From assembly GCA_029939505.1 (NCBI GenBank), contig JAOZSV010000002.1, forward strand, positions 17,741 through 81,740: a stretch of DNA of 64,000 nt, read 5' to 3'. This document shows positions 1-10,861 of the stretch, one piece after another. Made by a program: the position numbers and the translations under genes. This stretch comes from Thiotrichaceae bacterium (lineage in GTDB: Bacteria > Pseudomonadota > Gammaproteobacteria > Beggiatoales > Beggiatoaceae). The notes beneath the pieces are model-generated. The model had not been told where the DNA came from, did no database searches, and was given only the letters and a program-made list of their open reading frames with translations. The stretch's first letter is position 1, and every line of letters starts with the position of its first letter.

Positions 1-611
1 GTTTGGGATCAAAAGTCTTGCAAATTCGTGCAGTGGAATTTGCCAGTAAATATAATGTACCATTACGAGTGCTATCCTCTTTTAAAGAGGGGCAAGGCAC
101 TTTGATTGCGTCAGAGGATGAAACGATGGAAAAAGCCCTCATTTCAAGTATTGCGTTTAATCGTGATGAGGCCAAATTAACGTTATTGGGTGTACCTGAT
201 CAACCTGGAATCGCCTATCAGATTTTAGGCCAGATTGCGGATGCTAATATTGAAGTAGATATGATCATCCAAAACATCGGAGCCGATGGGACGACAGATT
301 TTACCTTCACAGTACATCATAATGACTACAAAAATGCCTTAACGATTTTACAGAATATCGCTAAAGAATTAGGAATTCGTGAGGTACTTGGCGATGATAG
401 CATTGTGAAAATTTCTTTAGTGGGTGTTGGGATGCGTTCACATGCTGGCATTGCCAGTACCATGTTTAAAACGTTGGCGGATGAGGGCATTAACATCCAA
501 ATGATTTCGACTTCAGAAATTAAAATTTCAGTAGTCGTCCACGAAAAATACCTTGAATTAGGGGTCAGAGCATTACATGCGGCTTTTAACTTGGATGAAG
601 CAGCTTCTTAA
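1..611 (+). CDS. lysC: Aspartate kinase, C-terminal part (tandem ACT domains); 5' end outside window
   Basis: Translation ...[33 protein letters not shown]...[36 protein letters not shown] is typical of the aspartokinase ACT region; followed by csrA as in many gammaproteobacteria. Confidence 0.93.
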   Translation, partial: LGSKVLQIRAVEFASKYNVPLRVLSSFKEGQGTLIASEDETMEKALISSIAFNRDEAKLTLLGVPDQPGIAYQILGQIADANIEVDMIIQNIGADGTTDFTFTVHHNDYKNALTILQNIAKELGIREVLGDDSIVKISLVGVGMRSHAGIASTMFKTLADEGINIQMISTSEIKISVVVHEKYLELGVRALHAAFNLDEAAS

Positions 612-702
612 AAAAGATAGGGCATCTCAAGATGTACCTAACGCTAAAGTAGATACAACTGTTGAGCTTGAAACCAGGAAGAAGGATAAAAGGAGAAAAT
701 CT

Positions 703-897
703 ATGTTGATTTTGACAAGGCGTGTTGGTGAATCATTGATGATAGGAGACGATATAGTCATCACAGTATTGGGTGTGAAGGGTAATCAAGTGCGAATTGG
801 TGTCAATGCACCCCGGGAGATTGCTGTTCACCGTGAGGAAATTTATCATCGGATTCAACAGGAGAAAATTCAAGCCAATCCAGAAGAAAGCGAATAA
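703..897 (+). CDS. csrA: Carbon storage regulator CsrA (64 aa; start at ATG 703 rather than 577)
   Basis: [56 protein letters not shown] just upstream. Confidence 0.97.
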   Translation: MLILTRRVGESLMIGDDIVITVLGVKGNQVRIGVNAPREIAVHREEIYHRIQQEKIQANPEESE

Positions 898-998
898 GGA
901 GCCTTTCTAGCTTTGGAAGTTTTTTGGAGTCCAACGCTTCAGCTTTGGCGTATTTCCGTTCAACGCTTCAGCTTTGGCAGGACATTAATATTAATCTT

Positions 999-1342
999 TT
1001 CTTGTTTGAATCAGAATTGACAGAATTTGAGAATTTTCAGAATAAAATCATTTCGAGGCGTAACTACCTTGAAATTAATTTCAAGGCTAAAATGTACAGG
1101 ACAATTTTTTTATCATTTCTGAGTAGGGTGGGTAGAGCGAACGCTCCACCCACCATTTTTTGTGGGTTTCCACTTCGTTCCTACCCACCCTACATTTTAC
1201 TAAATTAGAGAGTTTAGCTGGCTTTAGCCTGCTTTGGTTTTCAGCCTTGAAATTGATTTCAAGGCTAAGTAGTTACAATCATTGAAATAAGAAATTCTGT
1301 TAATTCTCAAATTCGGTCAATTCTGATTCAAACAAGAAAAAA
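999..1342. repeat. Nested inverted-repeat composite: outer ~40 bp TIR (TCTTGTTTGAATCAGAATTGAC.GAATTTGAGAATT), inner GTAAC..GTTAC element, innermost TGTACAGGACA / GGGTGGGTAGAGCG motif
   Basis: Left arm 999-1042 is the near-perfect reverse complement of about 1295-1342; GTAACTAC at 1060 pairs with GTAGTTAC ending at 1276. Confidence 0.8.
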
Positions 1343-1379
1343 TGTCCTATACAACAGAAATATTTTTAACAGATTGATT

Positions 1380-1973
1380 TTAAAGACGTTTATTAAACAA
1401 TCCGAACAAAGGTAATTTTTCCAATTGCCCTAATTCCTGTTTTTCGACGAACAGCAATTTTTTGAGTCTCTTTTCACGTCGATCCTGCCATAAACGACTC
1501 ACTTGTAAACGCCATAAGAGATTAATCAGTAAATAACCTGTTAAAGCACTAAAACTACCTAGCACAAAACTACCCAGTAGTAACGGCTGCCAAAAAATGT
1601 CTAATGAATTGAGCAACCATTCAAAAGATAAACTAAATTCAATATGTTCAGTAGGCAATCCTAATAATACTGTACCCAGTTTGTAGGCAAAATAGAATAC
1701 AGGTGGTATGGTAATAGGATTAGTGACCCAAACTAAGCTGACTGATAAAGGTAAATTGACGCGAAACGCAATCGCCAATGCAGCAGCTAATAACATTTGC
1801 ATCGGTAAAGGAACAAAAGCGATGAATAAGCCAACAGCCATGCCCCCTGCTAATGATCGCCTATTCAAATGCCACAAATTGGGATCATGGAGAAGAGCGC
1901 CAAAAAACTGAAGTTTAGGATGAGATTTAACATGAGAAATCTCTGGTAATGAACGCTTAAAAAATTTTTTCAT
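1380..1973 (-). CDS. DUF2062 domain-containing membrane protein
   Basis: MKKFFKRSLPEI...HDPNLWHLNRRSLAGGMAVGLFIAFVPLPMQMLLAAALAIAFRVNLPLSVSLVWVTNPITIPPVFYFAYKLG. Confidence 0.88.
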   Translation of the reverse strand: MKKFFKRSLPEISHVKSHPKLQFFGALLHDPNLWHLNRRSLAGGMAVGLFIAFVPLPMQMLLAAALAIAFRVNLPLSVSLVWVTNPITIPPVFYFAYKLGTVLLGLPTEHIEFSLSFEWLLNSLDIFWQPLLLGSFVLGSFSALTGYLLINLLWRLQVSRLWQDRREKRLKKLLFVEKQELGQLEKLPLFGLFNKRL

Positions 1974-2147
1974 GAGAAGAATATTTGGAAATCTATCGTT
2001 TTTTAGATAAATTGTTTCACGGAAAAGAAACTCAGTTTCTTGAAGAAAGTCAGTTTTTCTTGTTTCTGAAAAAATTGAGTTTCTGAACATCTATAAAATG
2101 AATCACCAGACAACCGACCTTCTTAAAGTCTGCATTTATTTATAAAA

Positions 2148-4436
2148 ATGCGTTTAGGTGCAATCGCCTTTCTGTTTGGCATACTCTTTTGTCAAACGCT
2201 TTCTTTTATACCTGCAATCCCCTCGTTTATTCTACTATTTCCCTTATTTGCTTTTTTCATACTACCACGTTATCGCGTTATCGCTTTGTTTACATTAGGA
2301 TTGCTATGGGCAATGTGGCGTGCGGATATGATATTAGCACAAAAATTACCCAATGCACTTGAAGGGCAGGATATAAAAATCACTGGCACGATCATTAATT
2401 TACCTCAAGAAAAGCATTATAGGCGAAATGTTTCTGCCTGGCAATTTGATTTCGCGCCCTTGCCATTCAAAGAATGGCAGAATCCGGGTAAGCTCCGTTT
2501 AAAGCTGTTTGGTAATCCCCCACAATCTCTACGCCCTGGGCAGCAATGGCAATTCACTGTGCGATTAAAACGGGTACATGAATCGCTCAATCCTGGTGTA
2601 TTTGACTACTCTAAGTATTTGTTTCAACAAAGAATATTAACAAAAGGCACTGTGCGAACAAAAGGGGAACAGCGTCTATTAAGTGAGCCTTCGCTATTTA
2701 ATAGTGACAATTTACGTTATCGTTTAGCACAAAGCATACGAGCAGAGTTAGGTGACAGTGCAAGTATAGGCATCATCATTGCGTTGGCTGTAGGTGAAAG
2801 ACAATGGCTTACCTCAAAACAGAAAACCATTTTGCAACGAACTGGCACAGCGCATCTGATTGCCATCTCAGGTTTACATATTGGTTTCATCGCAATGTTG
2901 GCTTTTTGGATAGCCCGAAGACTCTGGAGTTATGCAGGTAAAGCAACGTTATGGTTGCCAGCCCCCTATTTTGCCGCATTTGTCAGTTTCTTAGCCGCAT
3001 TTTTATACGCACTATTAGCAGGGTTTTCTATTTCAACACAAAGAGCTTTAATTATGATTGCTGTCGCTCTTTCTGGAATAATGTTTTCCCGCAAAGTCGC
3101 CCCTTCACATATTTTAGCTTATGCACTGTTGCTGGTATTGTTATGGGATCCTTTATCAATCTTATCGGCAGGATTTTGGCTATCGTTTGGAGCAGTTGCA
3201 ATCATCGCCTATGCTTTAAGTTGCCGCTGTGAGCAAGGTATTTCCTCTTTAGCAAAATGGGGAATCGGCACTTTGCACTCTCAAATAGCCGTCGTTTTAG
3301 GTTTGTTTCCCATTTCTTTATACATATTTGGTTATATTCCATTGACTTCGATCTTGGCTAATACCATTGCTATTCCCTGGGTGAGTTTTATTGTTGTACC
3401 ATTAACCTTGCTTGGCACAGCAATTATTTTGTATTTGCCCGCATTAAGCGGCGAATTATTACAAATTGCGGCTTACACGCTTGATGCTCTCAATTCTTCT
3501 TTGGAATGGTTGGCTCATATTGACTGGGCGATATGGCAACAGCATACACCCCCATTATGGAGTGTACTCACGGCGATGATCGGCGTTGCGATTTTACTCT
3601 TGCCACGCGGTTTTCCAGCACGGTGGTTAGGTATTATCTGGATATTACCTATTTTCTTTACACCACCGCCCTACCCAAATCGTGGCGAAGTTTGGTTTAC
3701 CCTATTAGATATAGGGCAAGGTTTAGCGGCAGTCATACGCACTGAAAATTATGTCTTGCTCTATGATACGGGGAAAGCATTCAAAGGGCGAACAGTTATA
3801 TTGCCTTTTTTTCGCGCAAAAGGAATACAACAGATTGATAAACTCTTGATTAGTCACGATGATAATGATCATAGCGGAGGCGCGCGAAGCGTATTAAAAA
3901 ATTTCAGGGTGGATGAAATTCTAACCAGTGCGCCTGAAAAATTTAAAGAGGATAATGCGCGTTTATGTCAAGCAGGGCAATATTGGCATTGGGATGACGT
4001 TCATTTTCAGATTTTACACCCGCCTAAAAACTATCAAGCAAAAGACAATGATCGTAGCTGTGTCTTAAAAATCACGACAATAGGTGGCACAATCTTATTA
4101 TCTGGGGATATTGAAAAAAGGACAGAATATCATTTAATAAAACAGTATCCCATTGATTTAAAAGCAGATATTCTCATCGTTCCCCATCATGGCAGCAAAA
4201 CGTCATCAACGATTAATTTTATTAAGGCAGTGCAACCCATAATTGCTTTATTCTCAGCGGGCTATCGTAACCGTTTTGGGCATCCCAAAAAAGAGATCGT
4301 ACAACGTTATCGTCACCATAAGATTAAGGTATGGAATACCGCACAAACAGGGGCTATTCAATTTCAATTATCAGCAAATGGGATATCGCCTCCTATTTTA
4401 GCGCGTGAAGAAATGCGCCGTTATTGGCATCAATAG
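2148..4436 (+). CDS. comEC: DNA internalization-related competence protein ComEC/Rec2
   Basis: 762 aa; competence membrane domain (GTAHLIAISGLHIGFIA) plus MBL-fold C-terminus (LLISHDDNDHSGGA...ILIVPHHGSKTSS). Confidence 0.95.
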   Translation: MRLGAIAFLFGILFCQTLSFIPAIPSFILLFPLFAFFILPRYRVIALFTLGLLWAMWRADMILAQKLPNALEGQDIKITGTIINLPQEKHYRRNVSAWQFDFAPLPFKEWQNPGKLRLKLFGNPPQSLRPGQQWQFTVRLKRVHESLNPGVFDYSKYLFQQRILTKGTVRTKGEQRLLSEPSLFNSDNLRYRLAQSIRAELGDSASIGIIIALAVGERQWLTSKQKTILQRTGTAHLIAISGLHIGFIAMLAFWIARRLWSYAGKATLWLPAPYFAAFVSFLAAFLYALLAGFSISTQRALIMIAVALSGIMFSRKVAPSHILAYALLLVLLWDPLSILSAGFWLSFGAVAIIAYALSCRCEQGISSLAKWGIGTLHSQIAVVLGLFPISLYIFGYIPLTSILANTIAIPWVSFIVVPLTLLGTAIILYLPALSGELLQIAAYTLDALNSSLEWLAHIDWAIWQQHTPPLWSVLTAMIGVAILLLPRGFPARWLGIIWILPIFFTPPPYPNRGEVWFTLLDIGQGLAAVIRTENYVLLYDTGKAFKGRTVILPFFRAKGIQQIDKLLISHDDNDHSGGARSVLKNFRVDEILTSAPEKFKEDNARLCQAGQYWHWDDVHFQILHPPKNYQAKDNDRSCVLKITTIGGTILLSGDIEKRTEYHLIKQYPIDLKADILIVPHHGSKTSSTINFIKAVQPIIALFSAGYRNRFGHPKKEIVQRYRHHKIKVWNTAQTGAIQFQLSANGISPPILAREEMRRYWHQ

Positions 4437-4775
4437 GGCTTCACCGAAAAACTTGGCTTCAATGAAAAACCTCTGAGGTTTCTAAAACCTCAGAGGTTTG
4501 GTTTGGCTTCAACGAAAAACTTGGCTTCACCGAAAAACCTCTGAGGTTTCTAAAACCTCAGAGGTTTAGCTTCACCGAAAAACTTGGCTTCAACGAAAAA
4601 CCTCAGAGGTTTAGCTTCAACGAAAAACTTGGCTTCAACGAAAAACCTCTGAGGTTTCTAAAACCTCTGAGGTTTAGCTTCAACGAAAAACTTGGCTTCA
4701 ACGAAAAACCTCTGAGGTTTCTAAAACCTCAGAGGTTTGGCTTCAATGAAAAACTTGGCTTCAACGAAATTAATG
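4437..4775. repeat. Tandem GGCTTCAACGAAAAACTT units alternating with CCTCTGAGGTTTCTAAAACCTCAGAGG hairpins
   Basis: Direct reading: at least five units between comEC and maf. Confidence 0.92.
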
Positions 4776-4949
4776 GCTTGAAATCGTTTTTTTCTAAAAT
4801 CCGTTTAAGCCTCATTAGAAATAAGTATGTTACCGCGCTGAGTATAAAGTCTGCTAAAGCAGACTGAGTGATTTAACTCAAGTTTCGGAGTTCAAAGAGG
4901 TCCGTAATTATCAGTAATTGTTCCGGATGGACACTATTTAGGAAAGAGG

Positions 4950-5537
4950 TTAAAGTATCTGCACCCCCTCCGCCTCAAGCATTTGAACAAGACGAATCAG
5001 TGGTAAACCAATGATGGCAGTTGGATCACTCCCAATCATTTTATCAAGCAAAGCAATCCCCAAACCTTCTGATTTAAAACTACCTGAACAATTGTAAGGT
5101 TTATCCTGACGCAAATAATTTTCTATCTGCGATAAAGTGAGTTGACGAAATTTCACACTAAAACGAACCACATCAGTTTGAACATGGTTTGTGTTACTAT
5201 TAAATAAGCATAAGCCAGTTAAAAAATCGACTTGCTTGCCACTGACAGAAATCAGTTGTTTTACCGCTTTCTCATGGGTACCTGGTTTGCCTAAAAGGGT
5301 ATCATCTATCACAGCAAGTTGATCAGAACCAATAATCAAAGCTCGTGGATAAGTAGATTTCGCCGATTTCGCTTTAAGTTCTGCCAAACGAGTGACTATT
5401 TGTTTTGGAGGCTCATTTGGGTGAGGTGTTTCATCAACCCCTGGTGCAAAAGTGTCAAATGAGATATGTAATCGACTTAACACATTTTTTCTAAATGGTG
5501 AAGTTGAAGCCAATATCAAAGGTAAAGAGAGAGTCAT
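4950..5537 (-). CDS. Maf/YceF-family nucleoside triphosphate pyrophosphatase
   Basis: LPLILASTSPFRKNVLSRLHISFDTFAPGVDE...IIGSDQLAVIDDTLLGKPG...CSGSFKSEGLGIALLDKMIGSDPTAIIGLPL; divergent next to yceD-rpmF. Confidence 0.93.
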   Translation of the reverse strand: MTLSLPLILASTSPFRKNVLSRLHISFDTFAPGVDETPHPNEPPKQIVTRLAELKAKSAKSTYPRALIIGSDQLAVIDDTLLGKPGTHEKAVKQLISVSGKQVDFLTGLCLFNSNTNHVQTDVVRFSVKFRQLTLSQIENYLRQDKPYNCSGSFKSEGLGIALLDKMIGSDPTAIIGLPLIRLVQMLEAEGVQIL

Positions 5538-5600
5538 ATTATTTAATTATCAATATCAGGATTTGACAGAATTTAGTTATCATTATATCATTGTCAGTTT

Positions 5601-6128
5601 ATGTCAGATAAAAAACACCTTTCGAGGCTCGAAACCACATTGATTGAACCAAAGGAACTTGCCCTTAAAGGTTGCCACTTAAAGGGAATCGTTGCGCTGG
5701 CGCAAACGACACGTCTGCATGACAAGCAGTGCGAAGTTCAAGAAGAGGCACAGATTGATTGGTTATTTAGCATTGATGAAAAACAACGTCCAACGATTCA
5801 TGGCAATTTATATGCACAACTTTCTATACAATGTCAACGTTGTTTGCAACCCATGCCCTGGTTAATTGACAAGAAAACGGCTTTAATTATTCTGACTAAT
5901 GAACAAGATGAACAAGATGATGAAGAAATACCAGCAGATTATGAAACCATTATTTTAACAAACACTCCAGTTTCATTAATAACACTGGTTGAAGACGAAC
6001 TCATTTTAGCTTTACCTATTATTGCAAAACATAACGAATGTCCATTTAATGAATATCAATTACCTGAACATCTTAATGAATCATTCAAAAACAACCCATT
6101 TCATGTTTTATCTGCTTTTAAAAAATAA
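5601..6128 (+). CDS. yceD: YceD/DUF177 family protein
   Basis: LSIQCQRCLQPMPW motif and position directly before rpmF. Confidence 0.85.
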   Translation: MSDKKHLSRLETTLIEPKELALKGCHLKGIVALAQTTRLHDKQCEVQEEAQIDWLFSIDEKQRPTIHGNLYAQLSIQCQRCLQPMPWLIDKKTALIILTNEQDEQDDEEIPADYETIILTNTPVSLITLVEDELILALPIIAKHNECPFNEYQLPEHLNESFKNNPFHVLSAFKK

Positions 6129-6226
6129 GAACTAAAAACAGATTAAGGAACGTTTCAAGGTTTTCGTTTTTCTTCAAAAAACTCGAAAATAAAATCATTT
6201 CCAAAATTCTTAATCAAGGTTTAGTT

Positions 6227-6267
6227 TTCGAGGTTTTAGTTTTTCTTCAAAAAACTAAAACCTCGAA
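6227..6267. repeat. Family-1 hairpin TTCGAGGTTTTAGTTTTTCTTCAAAAAACTAAAACCTCGAA
   Basis: Perfect inverted repeat read directly. Confidence 0.95.
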
Positions 6268-6393
6268 AATGTTTTATTAAATTTTCATTCCTAAGTACCT
6301 ATAAATTTTCAGAAAAATCATTTCAGAATCTGTTCAGGTACTCATTAATAATTAATAATTAACAATTAACAATTAAATAGAAGGATTTGAAAC

Positions 6394-6573
6394 ATGGCTG
6401 TACAACAAAATCGTAAAACTCGCTCTAAACGCGGTATGCGTCGTTCCCACGATGCCCTAAAGGCACCCACTTTATCTATTGAACCCACACTGGGTGAAGA
6501 ACATTTCCGTCACCATATCAGTCCCTCCGGTTATTATAGAGGTCGTAAAGTCATTACTACTAAGGAAGAATAA
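6394..6573 (+). CDS. rpmF: 50S ribosomal protein L32 (59 aa; absent from ORF track because of size)
   Basis: [59 protein letters not shown]. Confidence 0.96.
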   Translation: MAVQQNRKTRSKRGMRRSHDALKAPTLSIEPTLGEEHFRHHISPSGYYRGRKVITTKEE

Positions 6574-6578
6574 AACTC

Positions 6579-7610
6579 TTGAGACCACGGATTGCGCTAG
6601 ATGCAATGAGCGGCGATCATGGCCCATCAATCGTCGTCCATGCTGCCCTTAAAGTCTTGTCAGAAATGGATGACTTGCACCTTATTCTTGTAGGTGATGA
6701 AGTCGTCCTTAAATCGGCATTAGGTCATCACTCTGCCAAGGTGAAAGAACGTTTATCTATTCACCATGCTGGGCAGCGAGTCGAAATGGATGAATCGCCT
6801 TCGCGTGCTTTACGCAATAAGAAGGATTCTTCCATGCGTGTCGCTATTAATCTTGTGAAAGAAGGTTTAGCTGATGCTTGTGTTAGTGCAGGTAATACGG
6901 GAGCCTTGATGGCAACAGCCCGTTATGTGTTGAAAACACTGCCTGGTATAGATCGACCTGCTATTATTACAGGCTTGCCCAATATGCAAGAAACTTGCAC
7001 CCATGTGCTTGATTTAGGCGCAAATATTGATACCACCTCTGAACACTTGTTCCAATTTGCCGCTATGGGTACAGTATTGACTCAAGCGGTCGATAATTTG
7101 CCAAACCCGCGCATCGGCTTGCTCAATATTGGTCAAGAAGAAATCAAAGGCAATGAATGTGTCAAGAAAGCCGCAAAATTACTCGCTTCCAGTTCAAGTA
7201 TTAATTACATCGGTTTTGTTGAAGGAGATGATATTTTTAAAGGCACAGTTGATGTCGTCGTTTGTGATGGTTTTGTCGGTAATGTTTCCCTCAAAACAAC
7301 GGAAGGCGTTGCCAAAATGTTCAGTCATTACGTTAAACAAAGTTTTAAGAAAAATCTGTGGACACGCTTTGTAGCCCTCATTTCTTTGCCCATCCTCAAA
7401 GACCTTCGTCATAAAATCGATCCACGCCGATATAATGGAGCAAGTTTACTTGGACTACGCGGCATTGTTATTAAAAGTCATGGTAGCGCGGATATGTTAT
7501 CATTTAGTTATGCTATCAAAGAAGCCATCATTGAGGTGCAAAAAAATGTACCCGAACAAATTAGCCACATATTGGACACTTTATTAAGTGAGAAAAGGCG
7601 CGTTGAGTGA
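6579..7610 (+). CDS. plsX: Phosphate acyltransferase PlsX (TTG start)
   Basis: [21 protein letters not shown]...; rpmF-plsX-fabHDG-acpP-fabF synteny. Confidence 0.96.
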   Translation: MRPRIALDAMSGDHGPSIVVHAALKVLSEMDDLHLILVGDEVVLKSALGHHSAKVKERLSIHHAGQRVEMDESPSRALRNKKDSSMRVAINLVKEGLADACVSAGNTGALMATARYVLKTLPGIDRPAIITGLPNMQETCTHVLDLGANIDTTSEHLFQFAAMGTVLTQAVDNLPNPRIGLLNIGQEEIKGNECVKKAAKLLASSSSINYIGFVEGDDIFKGTVDVVVCDGFVGNVSLKTTEGVAKMFSHYVKQSFKKNLWTRFVALISLPILKDLRHKIDPRRYNGASLLGLRGIVIKSHGSADMLSFSYAIKEAIIEVQKNVPEQISHILDTLLSEKRRVE

Positions 7611-8566
7611 ACTATTCTCGTATTATTGGAACAGGTGGATATCTGCCAGAGAAAATTCTGACTAATGCAGAACTTGAAACTTTGGTAGAAACCAGCGATC
7701 AATGGATTGTTGAGCGGACAGGCATACGCACCCGTCATTTGGCCGCCGATGATCAAGATACCTGTGATTTAGCCGAAAAAGCCGCTCGCCGTGCATTAGA
7801 TATGGCAAAGTGCGATGCTTCTGAAATGGATTTAATCATTTTAGCGACCACAACGCCTGATCGTATTTTTCCCAGCACAGCCTGTTTACTTCAAGCGCGT
7901 TTAGGTAATCATGGGGCAATCGCTTTTGATATACAAGCTGTATGTAGTGGTTTTATTTACGCTTTAACTATTGCAGATAAATTCATCAAAACAGGGGCTG
8001 CACGACGTGCTTTGATTGTTGGTGCTGACATTTTCTCACGCATCATAAATTGGTCAGATCGCAATACTTGTGTTTTATTTGGTGATGGCGCAGGGGCAGT
8101 CGTACTTGAAAAGAGCAACCAACCTGGTATTTTATCCAGCCATTTACATGCTGATGGGGCTTATAAAGACTTATTGACTGTACCTGCGACGATTGCACAA
8201 GGGCGGATTCACGGTGATGCGTTTACAAAAATGCAGGGTAACGAAGTCTTTAAATTTGCTATCAAAGCATTAAGTAAAGTTGTTGACGAAGCATTGGCGG
8301 CTAATCAACTTGATCAAGATGCCCTTGATTGGTTAGTACCCCATCAAGCCAATATTCGCATTATTACAGCAACAGCCAAAAAATTAAAATTGCCGATGGA
8401 AAAAGTGATCGTGACTGTATCAGAACATGGTAATACCTCAGCCGCCTCAGTTCCTTTAGCTTTAGACGTTGCTGTGCGTGATGGACGTATTCAGCGCGGA
8501 GACACATTATTATTGGAAGCCATCGGCGGTGGATTTACTTGGGGTGCTGTACTATTAAAATTATGA
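7607..8566 (+). CDS. fabH: 3-oxoacyl-ACP synthase III (GTG start, overlaps plsX stop)
   Basis: [20 protein letters not shown]...VCSGFIYAL...[14 protein letters not shown]-like C-terminus ([16 protein letters not shown]). Confidence 0.97.
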   Translation: MNYSRIIGTGGYLPEKILTNAELETLVETSDQWIVERTGIRTRHLAADDQDTCDLAEKAARRALDMAKCDASEMDLIILATTTPDRIFPSTACLLQARLGNHGAIAFDIQAVCSGFIYALTIADKFIKTGAARRALIVGADIFSRIINWSDRNTCVLFGDGAGAVVLEKSNQPGILSSHLHADGAYKDLLTVPATIAQGRIHGDAFTKMQGNEVFKFAIKALSKVVDEALAANQLDQDALDWLVPHQANIRIITATAKKLKLPMEKVIVTVSEHGNTSAASVPLALDVAVRDGRIQRGDTLLLEAIGGGFTWGAVLLKL

Positions 8567-8631
8567 ATTGTGAGGTTCAAGTTTTTTTACGTTTAAGTTT
8601 AATTATGTGAATTAAGTGATTTTGGAATCCA

Positions 8632-8672
8632 TTCGAGATTTGAATTTTTCTTCAAAAAACTCAAACCTCGAA
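8632..8672. repeat. Family-1 hairpin (GAGATTTGAATTTTT/AAAAAACTCAAACCTC), followed by GGAGTCCAACGCTTCAGCTTTGG
   Basis: Direct reading; flanked by TCCA on the left as at 12767, 18456, 19763 and 59256. Confidence 0.88.
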
Positions 8673-8762
8673 TCCTTTAGATTTGGTTTTGGAGTCCAAC
8701 GCTTCAGCTTTGGGCTCCAATTTTAACTCTCAATTCGCATTAATTAAATCACTATAATTGAA

Positions 8763-9695
8763 ATGAAACACGCATTTGTTTTTCCAGGGCAAGGCTCTCA
8801 ATCCGTCGGCATGTTAGCGGATTTAAGCGCGACTTATCCCATTATCAAACACACCTTTGAGGAAGCTTCCGAGATATTAGGCTATGATTTATGGAATTTG
8901 AGCCAAGAAGGGCCAGAGAAAACCTTAAATCAAACCGACAAAACTCAACCCGCACTACTTGCTGGCGGTGTAAGTACATGGCGCGTATGGCAAGAGCAAG
9001 GGGGTAGCGCTCCAGTCTTTATGGCAGGACACAGTTTTGGCGAATACAGTGCTTTAGTCTGTGCAGGCGCATTAGAATTTAAAGATGCTGCCAGCTTGGC
9101 ACAAGATCGAGGTCGTTTTATGCAAGCGGCGGTGCCGGAAGGCGAAGGCGCAATGGCGGCTATCTTAGGTTTAACAGATGAAAAAATGATTGACATTTGT
9201 GCAGAAGTAGCCCAAAATCAAGTTGTTTCAGCCGTCAATTTTAATGCCCCTGGTCAAATTGTCATTGCGGGACATACTGCCGCTGTCAAACGGGCGATAG
9301 AACAGGCAAAAGCGGCGAAAGCGAAACGCGCTATCTTGTTGCAAGTCAGTGTACCTGCCCATAGCCGCTTAATGCAGCCCGCCGCTGAAAAAATGGCAGA
9401 GCGTCTTACTGCTGTTACCATAACCACGCCGACAATTCCCGTGATTCATAATGTTGATGTTTCCGTCAAAACGGAACCTGCTGATATTCGTACTGCCCTG
9501 ACAGCACAACTCTATAACCCCGTGCGCTGGGTAGAAACAATTGAAAAAATCGTCGCCGAAGGCGTGACGATGTTGTTTGAATGTGGCCCTAAAAAAGTGT
9601 TAACCGGCTTAAATAAACGTATTGCTCGCACTGCGACCGCAAAACCAATAATGGATACTAAGACATTAGAACAAGCCTTGGAGGCCCTCGCATGA
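8763..9695 (+). CDS. fabD: Malonyl CoA-acyl carrier protein transacylase
   Basis: AFVFPGQGSQSVGM...MAGHSFGEYSALVCAGAL. Confidence 0.97.
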   Translation: MKHAFVFPGQGSQSVGMLADLSATYPIIKHTFEEASEILGYDLWNLSQEGPEKTLNQTDKTQPALLAGGVSTWRVWQEQGGSAPVFMAGHSFGEYSALVCAGALEFKDAASLAQDRGRFMQAAVPEGEGAMAAILGLTDEKMIDICAEVAQNQVVSAVNFNAPGQIVIAGHTAAVKRAIEQAKAAKAKRAILLQVSVPAHSRLMQPAAEKMAERLTAVTITTPTIPVIHNVDVSVKTEPADIRTALTAQLYNPVRWVETIEKIVAEGVTMLFECGPKKVLTGLNKRIARTATAKPIMDTKTLEQALEALA

Positions 9696-10435
9696 ATTTG
9701 GATTTAAACGGCGAAATTGCCCTCGTTACAGGCGCAAGTCGCGGCATTGGTCAAAGGATTGCGTTAGCTCTAGGACAAGCAGGTGCGCTCGTCATTGGTA
9801 CAGCGACAACCGAAACGGGTGCAGAGCATATCACACAATCTTTGAACGAACAAGGCCTCAAAGGAAAGGGAAAAGTGCTTGATATAAGCAGTCTCGACTC
9901 CATTGAAACCTTGGTAGCCAGTTTAGCAGCGGAAATGCCAAGCATATTAGTTAATAATGCGGGAATTACCCGTGATACGCTATTGATGCGAATGAGTGAT
10001 GATAACTGGAATAATGTCATTAATGCGAATTTAACAGGGGTTTATCGCTTAACTAAAGCCTGTCTCCGTAAAATGATGAAAGCACGACATGGGCGTATAA
10101 TCACAATAACTAGCCTTGTCGGGTTGACAGGCAATGTCGGACAAACGAATTATACCGCTGCAAAAGCAGGTACAATAGCCTTTAGCAAATCATTAGCTAA
10201 AGAAGTGGGTAGTCGTGGGATTACTGTTAATACGGTAGCCCCCGGCTTTATTGAAACTGATATGACGCGCCGCTTGTCTGAAGAACAACGTACTGCCATT
10301 TTGCAACAAATCCCACTAAACCGTGCAGGTTTGCCAAGTGATGTCGCAAATGCAGTGGTATTTTTAGCTTCAAAAGCGGCTGATTATATAACCGGTGAAA
10401 CATTACATGTCAATGGTGGCATGTATATGTCGTAA
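9692..10435 (+). CDS. fabG: 3-oxoacyl-ACP reductase
   Basis: ALVTGASRGIGQRIA...VNNAGITRDTLLMRM...YTAAKAGTIAFSKSLAKE. Confidence 0.97.
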   Translation: MNLDLNGEIALVTGASRGIGQRIALALGQAGALVIGTATTETGAEHITQSLNEQGLKGKGKVLDISSLDSIETLVASLAAEMPSILVNNAGITRDTLLMRMSDDNWNNVINANLTGVYRLTKACLRKMMKARHGRIITITSLVGLTGNVGQTNYTAAKAGTIAFSKSLAKEVGSRGITVNTVAPGFIETDMTRRLSEEQRTAILQQIPLNRAGLPSDVANAVVFLASKAADYITGETLHVNGGMYMS

Positions 10436-10462
10436 ACAAACTGAAAAGAGGGAAAATTTATT

Positions 10463-10702
10463 ATGAGTATAATTGAGGAACGTGTCAAGAAAATAGTCGT
10501 TGAGCAGTTGGGAGTCAAAGAAAATGAGGTCAGTAATGAATCCTCCTTTGTTGACGATCTTGGTGCAGATTCTCTTGATACCGTAGAATTGGTGATGGCA
10601 CTTGAAGAAGAATTTGGGTGTGAAATTCCCGATGAAGAGGCCGAAAAAATCCAAACCGTACAACAAGCGATTGATTATATTGAAGAGACCGAAAAAAAAT
10701 AA
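10463..10702 (+). CDS. acpP: Acyl carrier protein
   Basis: [34 protein letters not shown]. Confidence 0.98.
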   Translation: MSIIEERVKKIVVEQLGVKENEVSNESSFVDDLGADSLDTVELVMALEEEFGCEIPDEEAEKIQTVQQAIDYIEETEKK

Positions 10703-10861
10703 CCATTTAATCGGAATTATAAAGGGCCACGTTGCTTAATTGGTTTTTATACTCGTTCAGAAACATCAACCTCTGATATTTTGGAAACATCAAATATCTT
10801 ATGGCTAAAATGTGCAGAACAACCGTGAGGTGACGTGGGCCTGTTAGGGTGTGCAATTCAA

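Noticed and set aside
924-1208. 94-aa ORF
   Set aside because: Composed of repeat DNA (AACGCTTCAGCTTTGG, GAATCAGAATTGAC, CCCACC hairpin); no coding features
4437-4775. Possible CRISPR array of CCTCTGAGG hairpins
   Set aside because: Spacer-like segments are the same GGCTTCAACGAAAAACTT sequence each time
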